Source: a bacterium (GTDB taxonomy: Bacteria; UBP7; UBA6624). Taken from it: a stretch of 64,000 nucleotides of DNA. The number at the start of each line of letters is the position of its first letter. Position 1 is the stretch's first letter. The notes under the pieces are model-generated. The model did not search any database, was not told the DNA's origin, and was given only the letters and a program-made list of their open reading frames with translations. The translations under genes were made by a program, and so were the position numbers. Where the stretch lies: contig JACNFQ010000089.1 of NCBI GenBank assembly GCA_014384545.1, positions 1 to 64,000 on the forward strand, written 5' to 3'. Of the stretch, positions 42,427-51,289 are shown one piece after another.

Positions 42427-43442
42427 CCGAAATCTACACCTTGAATGATCTTCCTGACATCATGTTTTGTGGGCATCGCCGCCACACATCTATGTGCACC
42501 TGAACAACCCAGAAATCCATGTCTCTTGGGGAAGTAAAGGAACATCTCCAGAAGCCAGTCTCTTATCCTCTCCTTCATCCCGGGTCGATAGTCGTCCCCA
42601 TCGGGTAGTCGAGAGTATCCTGGGGCATGAGGGTGCGTCCAAACTCTGTACCGTGTTCCTTGGTGACCTTTGGGGACATCTATAAATCGAAATTGGGTTC
42701 CCGAGTAGAAATACCGACTGATCGCTGCACTGGGAATCATCCCCAAGTAGACCTCGTCCCAGTAAGGTAATGCCAAAATCTCGGCATCCGAAAACTCTTC
42801 CCACCGCTCCAGTTCTAGAGATTGATCGGTAGATCCCCGTACCCCCGCCTTTGCTTTTCGGGCATCTTCGCGATGGTCGGATTCTGCGGGATTGAACTGG
42901 TCAGTAATCAAGGCCATCCCCCGCTCGGTCAATACTTGGACATAGTAGGTTCTACCTAAATCGGTAAGGAGCATATCTACCCCCTCTTCAGGGAAAAGAT
43001 CCACCCCGACCGACTCAGCAAAGCAACACGGTGGCGGGTTGTGGTAACCCACACAGATTATGGCACTATTCTCTCTCCTAGCCTTGTACCGTTCATCGGT
43101 CACATCCCCCATCCAATACGCATCCATAATCTCCAACCCTCTTACATCGGGTGGTCGCATGCCAAAAATAACCCTAGGAGTCGTGTCGGGCGGTTTGGGT
43201 GTAATCTCGACTTTGTCTGGAAGAATATCATAGGAGAAGATCTCTTCGCGAGGAGGAAAGAAAATCGCCTTAGGAGATTCCTTCGTATTCGTATACTCGG
43301 TAATCACTTCTTCGCCCAGAGGGTTCCGGGTAAAGTGCAAGCTACCCTCCTTACCCGTGGGTGCCCAAACCTCTTGGCTCAATCTAAGATCGTCCAACCA
43401 GTAGCGAAGTTTCGCTTTCGCAAAGATGAAATCCGCAATCAC
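42423..43442 (-). CDS. AsrA/FlxB-like protein with dismantled [4Fe-4S] sites
   Basis: A 339-residue homologue of the iron-sulfur subunit AsrA/FlxB/sulfhydrogenase beta. The non-cluster part is conserved: SPKAIFFPPREEIFSYD (56-72), IFGMRPPDVRGLEIMD (normally FGVRPCDARAL, Cys to Pro98) and MLLTDLGRTYYVQV. The first ferredoxin site around 217-245 has no cysteine. The second, normally CxxCxxCxxxCP, reads C313-xx-A316-xx-C319-xxx-M323-P, leaving two of four ligands. CFC is CFA (140-142). It presumably cannot hold normal clusters. GTGA overlap upstream, ATGA overlap downstream. Confidence 0.82.
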   Translation of the reverse strand: MIADFIFAKAKLRYWLDDLRLSQEVWAPTGKEGSLHFTRNPLGEEVITEYTNTKESPKAIFFPPREEIFSYDILPDKVEITPKPPDTTPRVIFGMRPPDVRGLEIMDAYWMGDVTDERYKARRENSAIICVGYHNPPPCCFAESVGVDLFPEEGVDMLLTDLGRTYYVQVLTERGMALITDQFNPAESDHREDARKAKAGVRGSTDQSLELERWEEFSDAEILALPYWDEVYLGMIPSAAISRYFYSGTQFRFIDVPKGHQGTRYRVWTHPHAPGYSRLPDGDDYRPGMKERIRDWLLEMFLYFPKRHGFLGCSGAHRCVAAMPTKHDVRKIIQGVDFG

Positions 43443-44329
43443 TGTTCTATCTTCCTTGAGAGTGTTAGAGGATTGTCTCCACGGTCTCCTGGACGGTAAT
43501 CAAAAATGCGTCGGAAATGGCGTGACGACCAAGCTCGGATTGCTGAAACAGGTACTTTTCCTCTTTCTGTACCCAAATCAGAAAGGTCAAAACCAGACAG
43601 CCTTCCCAATCCCTGGTAGACCCAACATAGGTGCTGAAAAAAGAGATCTTCGGGACTGTAGTCACCTCGAACAAGCCCCGTCTCGGTCAGGTGGTCCCCC
43701 CCACCATAAGTAGACGGGAAATGAGAAATAGTCTCATTTACTGGTGATGCTGAGCCAAACATCTCTAACCAATGTGCTCGTCTTTGTGGGTGGGTCATGT
43801 GGGAGAGTCTCTCTAGGTTTGTTCTTCCTAGGTCAGGTTTTTCCTTGTTCTCAAGATCAAACATCCACCGGGGTTCAACCAATAGGTCACATTCTTCGGG
43901 TTTTTCAAAAAGATCGTGCCAACTCCACTCCCAAAGAGCTTCTGGGCAATCAGGGAAGGTTATCTGATTCTCGTTACTCCTTGAAACCAAAACACGGTTG
44001 GGGTCTAGATACCCTGTAAACCGGACGCCAATAATGTGGAGGTTTTCTCTTTTAACGAGCCCATCCTTGACCAACTCCTTGATTGAACGCACCACGGCAG
44101 GGGTAGCAACAATTCCTACTTTTCCCTGAATCCCAGGAAGGTATGTAGCTAGGTTTAAGGTGGAGAAACAGTTAAAGACGAGGGATTGAACATCGTCGGG
44201 GCGGAATGCAAAACAGGGAGCCGTCGTGCCCGGGTATGGACCCACTTGATACCCAATAACGACACTCACGTAGTCTCGTTTTAGGAGACGTCTTGCCTCC
44301 CTCTGAATACTGATTCTTAGTTCGTTCAT
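43439..44329 (-). CDS. FrhB/FlxC-like protein without [4Fe-4S] cysteines
   Basis: A 296-residue relative of the coenzyme F420 hydrogenase/dehydrogenase beta-type, dicluster proteins found with HdrA. RREA-like start, VVIGYQVGPYPGTTAPCFAF and RPDDVQSLVFNCFSTLNLATYL match the N-terminal domain. The KGCDSR element is TPAVVR (76-81) and IGVPC is IGVRF. Where homologues have two CxxCxxCxxxCP sites, the first region (190-210) has Ser/Pro/Thr, and the second reads L244, F247, S250, T254 with normal spacing after GR. Its five remaining cysteines form no CxxC pair. ATGA overlap with the HdrA-like gene. Confidence 0.75.
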   Translation of the reverse strand: MNELRISIQREARRLLKRDYVSVVIGYQVGPYPGTTAPCFAFRPDDVQSLVFNCFSTLNLATYLPGIQGKVGIVATPAVVRSIKELVKDGLVKRENLHIIGVRFTGYLDPNRVLVSRSNENQITFPDCPEALWEWSWHDLFEKPEECDLLVEPRWMFDLENKEKPDLGRTNLERLSHMTHPQRRAHWLEMFGSASPVNETISHFPSTYGGGDHLTETGLVRGDYSPEDLFFQHLCWVYQGLGRLSGFDLSDLGTERGKVPVSAIRAWSSRHFRRIFDYRPGDRGDNPLTLSRKIEQ

Positions 44330-46674
44330 TCGTTAAAACCTAACGGTCCTAGCGCCTGAATACCCTTGCTGAACTCCTGGAGGGTTTCTCGGAGTTCTCT
44401 AATCTGATGAGGCCCCATAAACGCTACCTTTATTCTGTTGGGTTCGATACCTGCTCCATCCATTACGCCCTCTAAGGCACGAAATCGTCTCATAGCCAAG
44501 TAGTTATCTTGGTGGAACCTACCTTCACCGAGGGGTCCTGCTAAGATGAGAACCCCATCAGCACCTCCCAAGAGTGTCTTGAGAACGAGGAGGGGGTCTA
44601 GATGTGCCGAGGATCGAACACGTAAGAATCGATACGATGAACTGTATCCTTGTCTCTCCCTCCCCAACATCTCCAGAAGTGGATACCCGCCAAACTGCGT
44701 AGCAAAACCTGTAATCCGAGGTTTCCAGATCGTTCCCAATCCATCACTCCAAAGTGACTCTATTTCTGCAAGAGCCTTACCCATCTCCCACCCCCTTAGC
44801 TCCACATTTCTGGTGGGGCTAGCAGGAACGGATGCCCCACTCTCTGTTCCCCCCTCTCCAGCAACCCGAATGCGTTGAGACAATGTGCCCTCATTTGTCA
44901 CTTCAAATTGCTCTGGAGAAACACGAGCACAATCTCGGTCATATCGACTCTCTTCTCTCGACCTAAGAATCAGTTTGTGTGGACTCCCTTTTTTTTTTCC
45001 TAAAACCCCAAGTGCTTTGGCCGCTGCCGCTTCAGCAGAAATCACTGCAGTTCGGATATCCCCGGGAGACGTGCAGTCTCCCGCCACGAAGACACCATCA
45101 TTGTTCGTTGCGCAAGGATCCAATGCAGGGTGGGTTTCCTTCAAAAACCCACTCTTGTCAACCCCAACCTGAACAAGTTCTGACAACATCGCTGTTTCAT
45201 CGTGAGGTACAGCCTCCGTCACTAAAACCACACCATTCGCCCTAAGGCGACGTTCGCCACCCTGCAAAATATCATGAACGACCACAACGGAACCTCCCGC
45301 CTGTGGTGAAACCTGAGAAGAGGCACCTCGAATCAGTTCCACTCCATATTCTTCAACAGCGGTCCTAAGAAACTCCCTATACCCTCTTGTGTGAGCTCGA
45401 AGATCTTTGTAAACGACCGTACATGAACAATCGGGGTGATTCTTCTTGACCATAATCGCTTGCTTTGCTGCAATCATGAGGGGTATCTCGGTCGCATAGG
45501 GTACCCCCTTTTGGGGATCATCACTACCAACATCTGTTAGCCAAACAAGAGACTGAGGAGCCTTCCCCCCCAAGAGTATCTCACCTTGAGTTGGTCCACC
45601 CGAAGAGAGAATTCTTTCAAATCCTTCCGCCGAAAAACTCCCCTCCGCACTCGGGTTTAGGTGCTGTAACGAAGAAGGGTCAAATCTCTTTGATCCCACA
45701 GCAAGAATGATCGCTCCCACCCTTTCGTGTACAACCTTCTCTTTTTCGTTGGGGTCAATCGCTCCCTCTTCTAAAAGGGATGTTGCCCCAGAGAGGGCAC
45801 CTTTGATGTGGTCGGGGTCTACCAGAGGGTCGTCTGGTACCGCACCGGGAAAGGGGAGATAGAGAGCCGCCCTCATGGAAAGCCCCTCTTGATAACTATC
45901 TGGGATATTCTTAGGCAACGCCTCCATCGCTTTTTCCAACCCCTCCAACTTGTTCTTGTCAACGAATCTTGGTTTCTTATGAATATCCACTTCGTAGTTG
46001 CCCGGAACTCCCGATATCGAGCCCACTTCACTATAAGCATAAACCTCAATGTTTTCACTTTGGTGGCATTCCAACATCAACTGTCGCGCCAACCCTTGGG
46101 CTTCATCCAGTCGTGGCCACAGTCGATCTAACTGAACCAATCTACCCCCCAAAGAGGGTGCCCTCTCAACTAAGACCACCCCATACCCCCCTTTGGCTAG
46201 GCGAAGTGCTGCTGTCATCCCAGCGACCCCACCACCCACCACCAAAACCTGCTGTTCCACCCGAATGTGCTCACTCTCTATAGGTTTGCCTTGCTGTGTT
46301 CTCTTTACAGCTGTGCGCAAGAGTTGGAACGCTTTTTCTGTCGCTTCATCCTTATCTTCATGGACGAAGGCAACCATCTCTTTTAGGTTAACGACTTCCA
46401 CAAGGTGCGGGTTGATTCCTTTACTTTCTAGTGCCGCCTTGATCGTTGCCTCTCCCCTCTCTAACGACCCCCCACCCACAACGACATACGCAAGAGCTTC
46501 TTCTTGGGCAACACGCCCCATTTCCTCTAGCCCCGCTACCGTATTGATGTCGTCATGTAGGTGAACATGGTCCACTTCTTGGAGTTCGTCCTCTAGCCGG
46601 TGAGCAATCCCTTCTAAGTCCAAGACTTCAAGGTCTCCCCCTTCTCTACTAATAAACACACCTATTTTGCTCAT
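44326..46674 (-). CDS. HdrA-FlxD/MvhD fusion lacking iron-sulfur cysteines
   Basis: A 782-residue homologue of heterodisulfide reductase subunit A with a C-terminal MvhD/FlxD domain. The FAD site is intact (LVVGGGVAGM, 144-153; SLGGRLVQLD). Every cluster region is altered. The N-terminal CxCG is ISREG; DCSAC is DEAQG (190-194); the first ferredoxin CxxCxxCxxxCP is L243-L246-A249-L253-P; VPYCSRVCC is VPYATEIPL (391-399). The later ferredoxins read S576-D579-C582-S586-P and G609-S612-S615-S619-P. MvhD FCCNWC is FATQFG (657-662), with SS for CS and GPLGEGRF for GCHPGDCH. Alignment needs almost no gaps, so this is substitution, not decay. ATGA overlaps on both sides. Confidence 0.9.
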   Translation of the reverse strand: MSKIGVFISREGGDLEVLDLEGIAHRLEDELQEVDHVHLHDDINTVAGLEEMGRVAQEEALAYVVVGGGSLERGEATIKAALESKGINPHLVEVVNLKEMVAFVHEDKDEATEKAFQLLRTAVKRTQQGKPIESEHIRVEQQVLVVGGGVAGMTAALRLAKGGYGVVLVERAPSLGGRLVQLDRLWPRLDEAQGLARQLMLECHQSENIEVYAYSEVGSISGVPGNYEVDIHKKPRFVDKNKLEGLEKAMEALPKNIPDSYQEGLSMRAALYLPFPGAVPDDPLVDPDHIKGALSGATSLLEEGAIDPNEKEKVVHERVGAIILAVGSKRFDPSSLQHLNPSAEGSFSAEGFERILSSGGPTQGEILLGGKAPQSLVWLTDVGSDDPQKGVPYATEIPLMIAAKQAIMVKKNHPDCSCTVVYKDLRAHTRGYREFLRTAVEEYGVELIRGASSQVSPQAGGSVVVVHDILQGGERRLRANGVVLVTEAVPHDETAMLSELVQVGVDKSGFLKETHPALDPCATNNDGVFVAGDCTSPGDIRTAVISAEAAAAKALGVLGKKKGSPHKLILRSREESRYDRDCARVSPEQFEVTNEGTLSQRIRVAGEGGTESGASVPASPTRNVELRGWEMGKALAEIESLWSDGLGTIWKPRITGFATQFGGYPLLEMLGRERQGYSSSYRFLRVRSSAHLDPLLVLKTLLGGADGVLILAGPLGEGRFHQDNYLAMRRFRALEGVMDGAGIEPNRIKVAFMGPHQIRELRETLQEFSKGIQALGPLGFNE

Positions 46675-47399
46675 GCTGTTACCCCTCGGTGAATAGATTG
46701 AACCACTTTGTAAGAAATCCCCAACAGAAGGAGGATTGGGCCCGCCAAGAGAACTTGGCTAACCACATCCGGTGGTGTCAGGAGTGCTGCCATAACAAAT
46801 GTCAATACAATCAAGTGCCCCGCCTTCTGTTTAAAAAAGAGTGGCGTAAGTAAGCCGATTCTAGCCAATAGCCCACAAATGACGGGCAACTCAAACGCCA
46901 AAGCCGCCCCCCCGACAATGCCTTGGACAAAACCCAACCACGCTGAGAATGTCCAAACAGGCTCCAAACCATGCGATAATCCGAACCGAAAGAGAAATCC
47001 TGAGGAGACTGGAAGAAGAACAGACCACCCAAACCAAGAACCTAATACCAACATCAGAATTGCGGGCAAAAAGACCCATTTGAGTCCTGCCACCTCTTTC
47101 TCCTTTAGCCCTGGGCGAACAAAGAGGACGATTTCTCGGACCCAAACCGGAAGAGAAAGGAGGGCACCCCCCGTCAGGGCAAGTCTCACCACAGATAGGA
47201 ATGCTTCTTGGGGTGAGAGAATGTGTAAAGAGACCTCAAACTTCTCTATGGGTATCTTGAGGGCGTCCAGTAGCACCCCTGCTTTCCACCCCACAAGAAG
47301 GGTCGCAACGAGCCAAGCAAGGAGCGACCGAATTAGCCCACCCCTCAAATCCCCCAAGTGCTCAACGAGTGGTCTGGGTTGGTCCTCTTTGGAGGTCAG
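46671..47399 (-). CDS. tatC: Sec-independent translocase TatC, probable CTG start
   Basis: A 242-residue, six-helix TatC that with TatA exports folded, twin-arginine proteins. The N-terminal family motif reads PLVEHLGDLRGGLIRS (normally HLxELRxR), and FRFGLSHGLEPVWT and AFELPVI are typical of the central part. The first ATG/GTG/TTG (TTG 47357) falls inside the motif and would remove its His. The only plausible start is CTG 47399, which overlaps the tatA stop as CTGA, the same coupling geometry as elsewhere here. The stop overlaps the HdrA-like gene. Confidence 0.9.
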   Translation of the reverse strand: MTSKEDQPRPLVEHLGDLRGGLIRSLLAWLVATLLVGWKAGVLLDALKIPIEKFEVSLHILSPQEAFLSVVRLALTGGALLSLPVWVREIVLFVRPGLKEKEVAGLKWVFLPAILMLVLGSWFGWSVLLPVSSGFLFRFGLSHGLEPVWTFSAWLGFVQGIVGGAALAFELPVICGLLARIGLLTPLFFKQKAGHLIVLTFVMAALLTPPDVVSQVLLAGPILLLLGISYKVVQSIHRGVTA

Positions 47400-47617
47400 G
47401 GCAAAGGTGGTTCTTCTTCTTCTACTACAGAACCGTCCTCAACGCTCTTCTTGATCTCCTTTTCCCCCTCTTTCAGCCCCCCTTTGAACTCCCCCACAGA
47501 TGCCCCAATAGATCGGGCAAACTCCTTTATCTTTCCTGGACCAAAGAAGATGAGCGCCACAACCGCAATCACCACAATCTCTGTTGTTCCGAACCCTACA
47601 CCCAATAGAAATGGCAT
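47396..47617 (-). CDS. tatA: Sec-independent translocase TatA/TatE
   Basis: A 73-residue protein with a short N-terminal membrane helix (TTEIVVIAVVALIFFG), the hinge FGPGKIKEFARSIGASVGEF and an acidic tail, all typical of TatA. It oligomerises to form the Tat translocation site. 29 bases downstream of lpdA and overlapping tatC by four bases. No TatB is seen, as in many TatAC systems. Confidence 0.95.
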   Translation of the reverse strand: MPFLLGVGFGTTEIVVIAVVALIFFGPGKIKEFARSIGASVGEFKGGLKEGEKEIKKSVEDGSVVEEEEPPLP

Positions 47618-47646
47618 TCTTGTTCCTCCTACCCTCTTATCCTAAT

Positions 47647-49023
47647 CTAGATATGTAGTGCCCCCATATCTGTAGCCGCTAGGGCTGCTTCCTTGAGCGA
47701 TTCAGATAATGTGGGGTGGGCATGAACGAGGATGCCCATATCTTCGGCATCACCCCGAAAGCCCATTGCCATTACAGCCTCTCCAATAAGTTCAGAGGCG
47801 TGTGGGGCTAAGAGATGAACGCCAAGAATCTCTCCCCCCTCTCTTGCGGCAACGACCTTTGTCATCCCCTCCGTCTCTCCCAGAGCTGTTGCTCGCCCCG
47901 AGGCGACGAGTGGAAAAACCCCCACACGGGTCTCTATTCCCTTGTCATTTGCCTCCTTCTCTGTCATCCCCACAGCCGCGAACTCGGGGTCGGTATAGAC
48001 GACTGTCGGTATGTGGTCATATTCCATTCTTGCCCTCTTGCCAGAAATCGTCTCGGCTGCAACAACACCCTCTTCGCTCGCTTTGTGGGCCAACATCGGA
48101 CCAGGAACAAGATCTCCTATGGCATAGATTCCCTTTGTGGTCGTTTCCATCTCTTCGTTCACAAGAACAAACCCACGACCATCCGTTTCTACACCAAGAG
48201 CCGCTAGGTCAATCCCTCCATTCGAAGGCTTCCTCCCCACTGCAACTAGGACATAGTCCACTTCAACAACCCCCTCCTCTTCTCCACTTCTCCAACTTAG
48301 TTCTGCCCCTTTTTCTCCCACTTTGACCCCTGTCGCCCCCGTCCCTGTCCTTATCTGCATTCCCCCTTTTAGCAGTCTCTTTCTAAGGGCTCTTGCTAAT
48401 TCCTTGTCCATTGTAGGGAGTATTTCATCCTCCCACTCAAAAAGGGTCACTTTCGTTCCTGCTCTATGATAAACAGAACCCAACTCCAACCCGATTGCCC
48501 CTCCGCCAATCACAGCAAGTCTTTGGGGCACTTCTTTCAGTTCAAGAGCAACCGTAGAGTCAATCACCCTCTTGTTACCGAAGGGAACTGCGGGCAATGC
48601 CATGGGTGTGGATCCTGTAGCCAAGACGATTGTCCGGGTTGAAAGTCTCTCTTCTCCCACAACGACCGAACCCGGCGCTGGAATCGTTGCTGTTCCTCTA
48701 ATGACAACGACTCCCGCTTTTTTCAAGAGATGCCCCACACCACCAGATAACTTGGCAACGACCTTCGCCCGTCTCTTTTGTAATATGGTCCAATCTAGAG
48801 AAAGTCCTTTAGAGATGATTCCGTGTTTTCCGCCCTCCATTGCCCTCTGAAAAATCTCCGTAGTATCAAGAAGAGTCTTGCTGGGGATACAACCGGTATT
48901 CAAACAGACCCCACCCAGTTTCTCTCTTTCCACGAGGGCTGTCTTAAGCCCCAACTGTGCCGCCCGCAGAGCGGAGACATACCCCCCCGGACCGCCCCCC
49001 ACAATCGTGATGTCGTACGTCAA
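47647..49023 (-). CDS. lpdA: Dihydrolipoyl dehydrogenase (E3)
   Basis: A 458-residue flavoprotein that reoxidises dihydrolipoamide with NAD+. FAD site IVGGGPGGYVSALRAAQLG (7-25), redox disulfide GGVCLNTGCIPSK (about 37-49), NAD site VIGGGAIGLELGSVYHR, AIGDLVPGPMLAHKA, and the C-terminal catalytic HAHPTLSES. It completes the 2-oxoacid dehydrogenase complex encoded just upstream. TTG start in a TTGA overlap with the E2 gene. Confidence 0.96.
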   Translation of the reverse strand: MTYDITIVGGGPGGYVSALRAAQLGLKTALVEREKLGGVCLNTGCIPSKTLLDTTEIFQRAMEGGKHGIISKGLSLDWTILQKRRAKVVAKLSGGVGHLLKKAGVVVIRGTATIPAPGSVVVGEERLSTRTIVLATGSTPMALPAVPFGNKRVIDSTVALELKEVPQRLAVIGGGAIGLELGSVYHRAGTKVTLFEWEDEILPTMDKELARALRKRLLKGGMQIRTGTGATGVKVGEKGAELSWRSGEEEGVVEVDYVLVAVGRKPSNGGIDLAALGVETDGRGFVLVNEEMETTTKGIYAIGDLVPGPMLAHKASEEGVVAAETISGKRARMEYDHIPTVVYTDPEFAAVGMTEKEANDKGIETRVGVFPLVASGRATALGETEGMTKVVAAREGGEILGVHLLAPHASELIGEAVMAMGFRGDAEDMGILVHAHPTLSESLKEAALAATDMGALHI

Positions 49024-50264
49024 CGCAATGGCCCCGTGGCTAGGAATCCGGGTTGCTCCAAAATCTCCTTGACCCTAATAAGAAAGTTCACAGCTCTAAC
49101 ACCATCCACAATGCGGTGGTCACTGGCAAGGGAAAGGTAGACCATCGGCCTCGCCTCTATCCTGCCCCCTACAACAACGGCTCTCTCTTTGATGGTATGT
49201 ATGCCTAGGATGGCGACTTGGGGTTGGTTGATAATGGGGCTGGAAAAGAGAGGACCTCCAAACATCCCCGCATTCGTAATCGTGAATGTTCCCCCTGTAA
49301 TCTCATCTAGGGTTAGTTTCCCCTCTCGCGCTCTATGAGACAGTCTGTTTATCTCTTGGGATAATCCCAATAGGTCATAGTGATCTGCATCCTTAACGAC
49401 AGGAACGATTAGGTCTCCCCCCACACTCGCTGCCATCCCAATATCTCTCCCACCATGGAAAACGATTTCATCCCCCTCCACCGATGCGTTGAGACGCGGA
49501 AACTCTTGTAGCGCTTTTGCAGCTGCTCGGACAAAAAAGGGCATCAATGTCAATCGAATGCCTTCTTTTTCGTTCTTCTTCTTCAGTCTATTGTAGATAG
49601 CGAGCGTTCCACTGATATCCGCTTCGTCCACGATGTGGAAATGGGGACTTGTAGCTACCGATGAAACCATATGTTTCGCCATCGCTTTGACGGGGTTGGT
49701 CATCTTTTCTCGGTAGGTCTCATTGGGTCGCTCCGTTTCGCCACCTCCAACGCTTTTTTCTACATCGGATAACATCACTCGACCCTTCGAACCGCTACCC
49801 CTTATCAAGCGAATCTCTACCCCCATTTCTGTAGCTCTCTTGCGGGCAGCAGGGCTTGAAAGAACCCGTCCTCCTTTTGTTGGGGCACTTGGGTCTCTTC
49901 CTTTCCTTTCTCTTTTCTTCGTGGTTGGTCTCGCTTTCTCCTTCTTACCTTCGCCTTCTTCTTTTGGGGGGTCTTCTTCCTCTTTGCCTGCCCAAACTTG
50001 AGCTTCTTTTTGGGTCAGTCGCTCTCCCTTGAGTGAAATAACCCCAATCGTAGAGCCGACCTTGACGACATCCCCCTCAATAGCAAAAAGTGCTGCAATC
50101 TCTCCCGCTTTGAAGGCAGTAAGCTCCTGTGTAATCTTGTCTGTTTCCAACTCGCCAATAGGCTCATCTCTTGTGACGGTATCTCCGACGCCTTTTTTCC
50201 ATTTTCCAACGGTCGCCTCCACGACAGATTCTCCCAGTTCAGGTACGAGGATTTGGATGGGCAT
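49020..50264 (-). CDS. 2-oxoacid dehydrogenase E2 acyltransferase
   Basis: A 414-residue E2 subunit. An N-terminal lipoyl domain (1-78) carries the lipoylated lysine in ELETDKITQEL. A Lys/Glu-rich linker (about 90-125) leads to the E3/E1-binding domain (SSPAARKRATEMGVEIRLIRG). The catalytic domain ends in ASDHRIVDGVRAVNFL with the HRxxDG acyl-transfer motif. It transfers acyl groups from E1 to CoA. The substrate may be pyruvate or branched-chain 2-oxoacids. lipA and lipB for its lipoylation are in the same operon. Confidence 0.94.
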   Translation of the reverse strand: MPIQILVPELGESVVEATVGKWKKGVGDTVTRDEPIGELETDKITQELTAFKAGEIAALFAIEGDVVKVGSTIGVISLKGERLTQKEAQVWAGKEEEDPPKEEGEGKKEKARPTTKKRERKGRDPSAPTKGGRVLSSPAARKRATEMGVEIRLIRGSGSKGRVMLSDVEKSVGGGETERPNETYREKMTNPVKAMAKHMVSSVATSPHFHIVDEADISGTLAIYNRLKKKNEKEGIRLTLMPFFVRAAAKALQEFPRLNASVEGDEIVFHGGRDIGMAASVGGDLIVPVVKDADHYDLLGLSQEINRLSHRAREGKLTLDEITGGTFTITNAGMFGGPLFSSPIINQPQVAILGIHTIKERAVVVGGRIEARPMVYLSLASDHRIVDGVRAVNFLIRVKEILEQPGFLATGPLR

Positions 50265-51289
50265 TAGTCGTTTTCCATAGCCCCTTTTGCCGCCTTTAGT
50301 ATCGTCTCAACACTGGGAAGATACGCTTTTTCCATCGCAGGATCAAAGGGGTATGGTGTATCCGGCGCAGAGATCATTCGGATAGGGGAAAGTAAATTCC
50401 AGAATGCACCCTCTTGCACGCGGGCTGCTATCTCGCTAGAAAACCCATATGAAGAGTGACTCTCACTAATAACGACACATCTTCCCGTCTTACAAACCGA
50501 GTTCACAATCGTATCCAAATCAAGGGGCCAAAGGGTTCTTGGGTCTATCACCTCAACCGAAACTCCCTCTTTTTGGAGTATTCTCGTTGCCTCCATCGCT
50601 CGAATGAGCATATTTCCATAGGCGACAAAGGTGATGTCTGAACCCGATTGGTGAATGCGTGCTTTCCCGATTGGAACCATGAAATCAGGGTCTGTAGGTG
50701 CTTCTCCCTTTACGGATCGGTAAAGTTTCTTATGTTCTATAAAGAGGACGGGGTCGTCACACCGAATCGCCGTTCTAAGTAGTCCAGCAGCATCCTCCAC
50801 TGTGCTGGGGGTCATCACAATGAGTCCTGCCGCATGACAGAACCAAGCCTCGTTGCTTTGGCTATGGGTAATGCCTCCACCAATATCCCCGCCAAACGGT
50901 GTCCGTATCGTCAGCGGACAACACCAAGAACCATTCGTTTTGAACGACATCACACCTGCTTGGTTGACGATATGCCCCATGGCACAATCGATAAAATCCA
51001 TGAACTGGATTTCGGCAATGGGTCTATACCCCGCTATCGCAGAGCCAATTGCTCCCCCAATGATAGCGTTTTCTGCCAAGGGTGCGTCCAAGACACGCAA
51101 GGGACCAAACCGATCGTACATCTTCTCAGATTGGTCAGGTGAGCCATCCTCTTGACTTTTCCAGGCTGTTGCTTTGAAGACTCCACCATAACGACCACAG
51201 TCCTGCCCCAAGACAAAGACTTTTTCGTCCCTCTCCATCTCCGACCACATTGTGTCGGTAATCGCTTGGATAAGGGTCATTTCAGCCAT
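50264..51289 (-). CDS. 2-oxoacid dehydrogenase E1 beta subunit
   Basis: A 341-residue transketolase-like E1 beta. AITDTMWSEMERDEKVFVLG starts the fold, with YGGVFKATA, RVLDAPLAENAIIGGAIGSA and GYRPIAEIQFMDFI typical of PdhB/BkdB. GGGITHSQSNEAWF and EVIDPRTLWPLD are in the usual places. I start at ATG 51289, overlapping the E1 alpha stop by eight bases; ATG 51280 is possible. It binds the pyrimidine half of TPP together with E1 alpha. Confidence 0.94.
   Translation of the reverse strand: MAEMTLIQAITDTMWSEMERDEKVFVLGQDCGRYGGVFKATAWKSQEDGSPDQSEKMYDRFGPLRVLDAPLAENAIIGGAIGSAIAGYRPIAEIQFMDFIDCAMGHIVNQAGVMSFKTNGSWCCPLTIRTPFGGDIGGGITHSQSNEAWFCHAAGLIVMTPSTVEDAAGLLRTAIRCDDPVLFIEHKKLYRSVKGEAPTDPDFMVPIGKARIHQSGSDITFVAYGNMLIRAMEATRILQKEGVSVEVIDPRTLWPLDLDTIVNSVCKTGRCVVISESHSSYGFSSEIAARVQEGAFWNLLSPIRMISAPDTPYPFDPAMEKAYLPSVETILKAAKGAMEND

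Noticed and set aside
44326-46674. Explanation of the HdrA-like gene as a decaying pseudogene
   Set aside because: 782 codons are open, the FAD motif and spacing are intact, all neighbours are four-base coupled, and loss is by substitution at ligand positions with almost no indels. Sequence alone cannot fully exclude recent loss of constraint.
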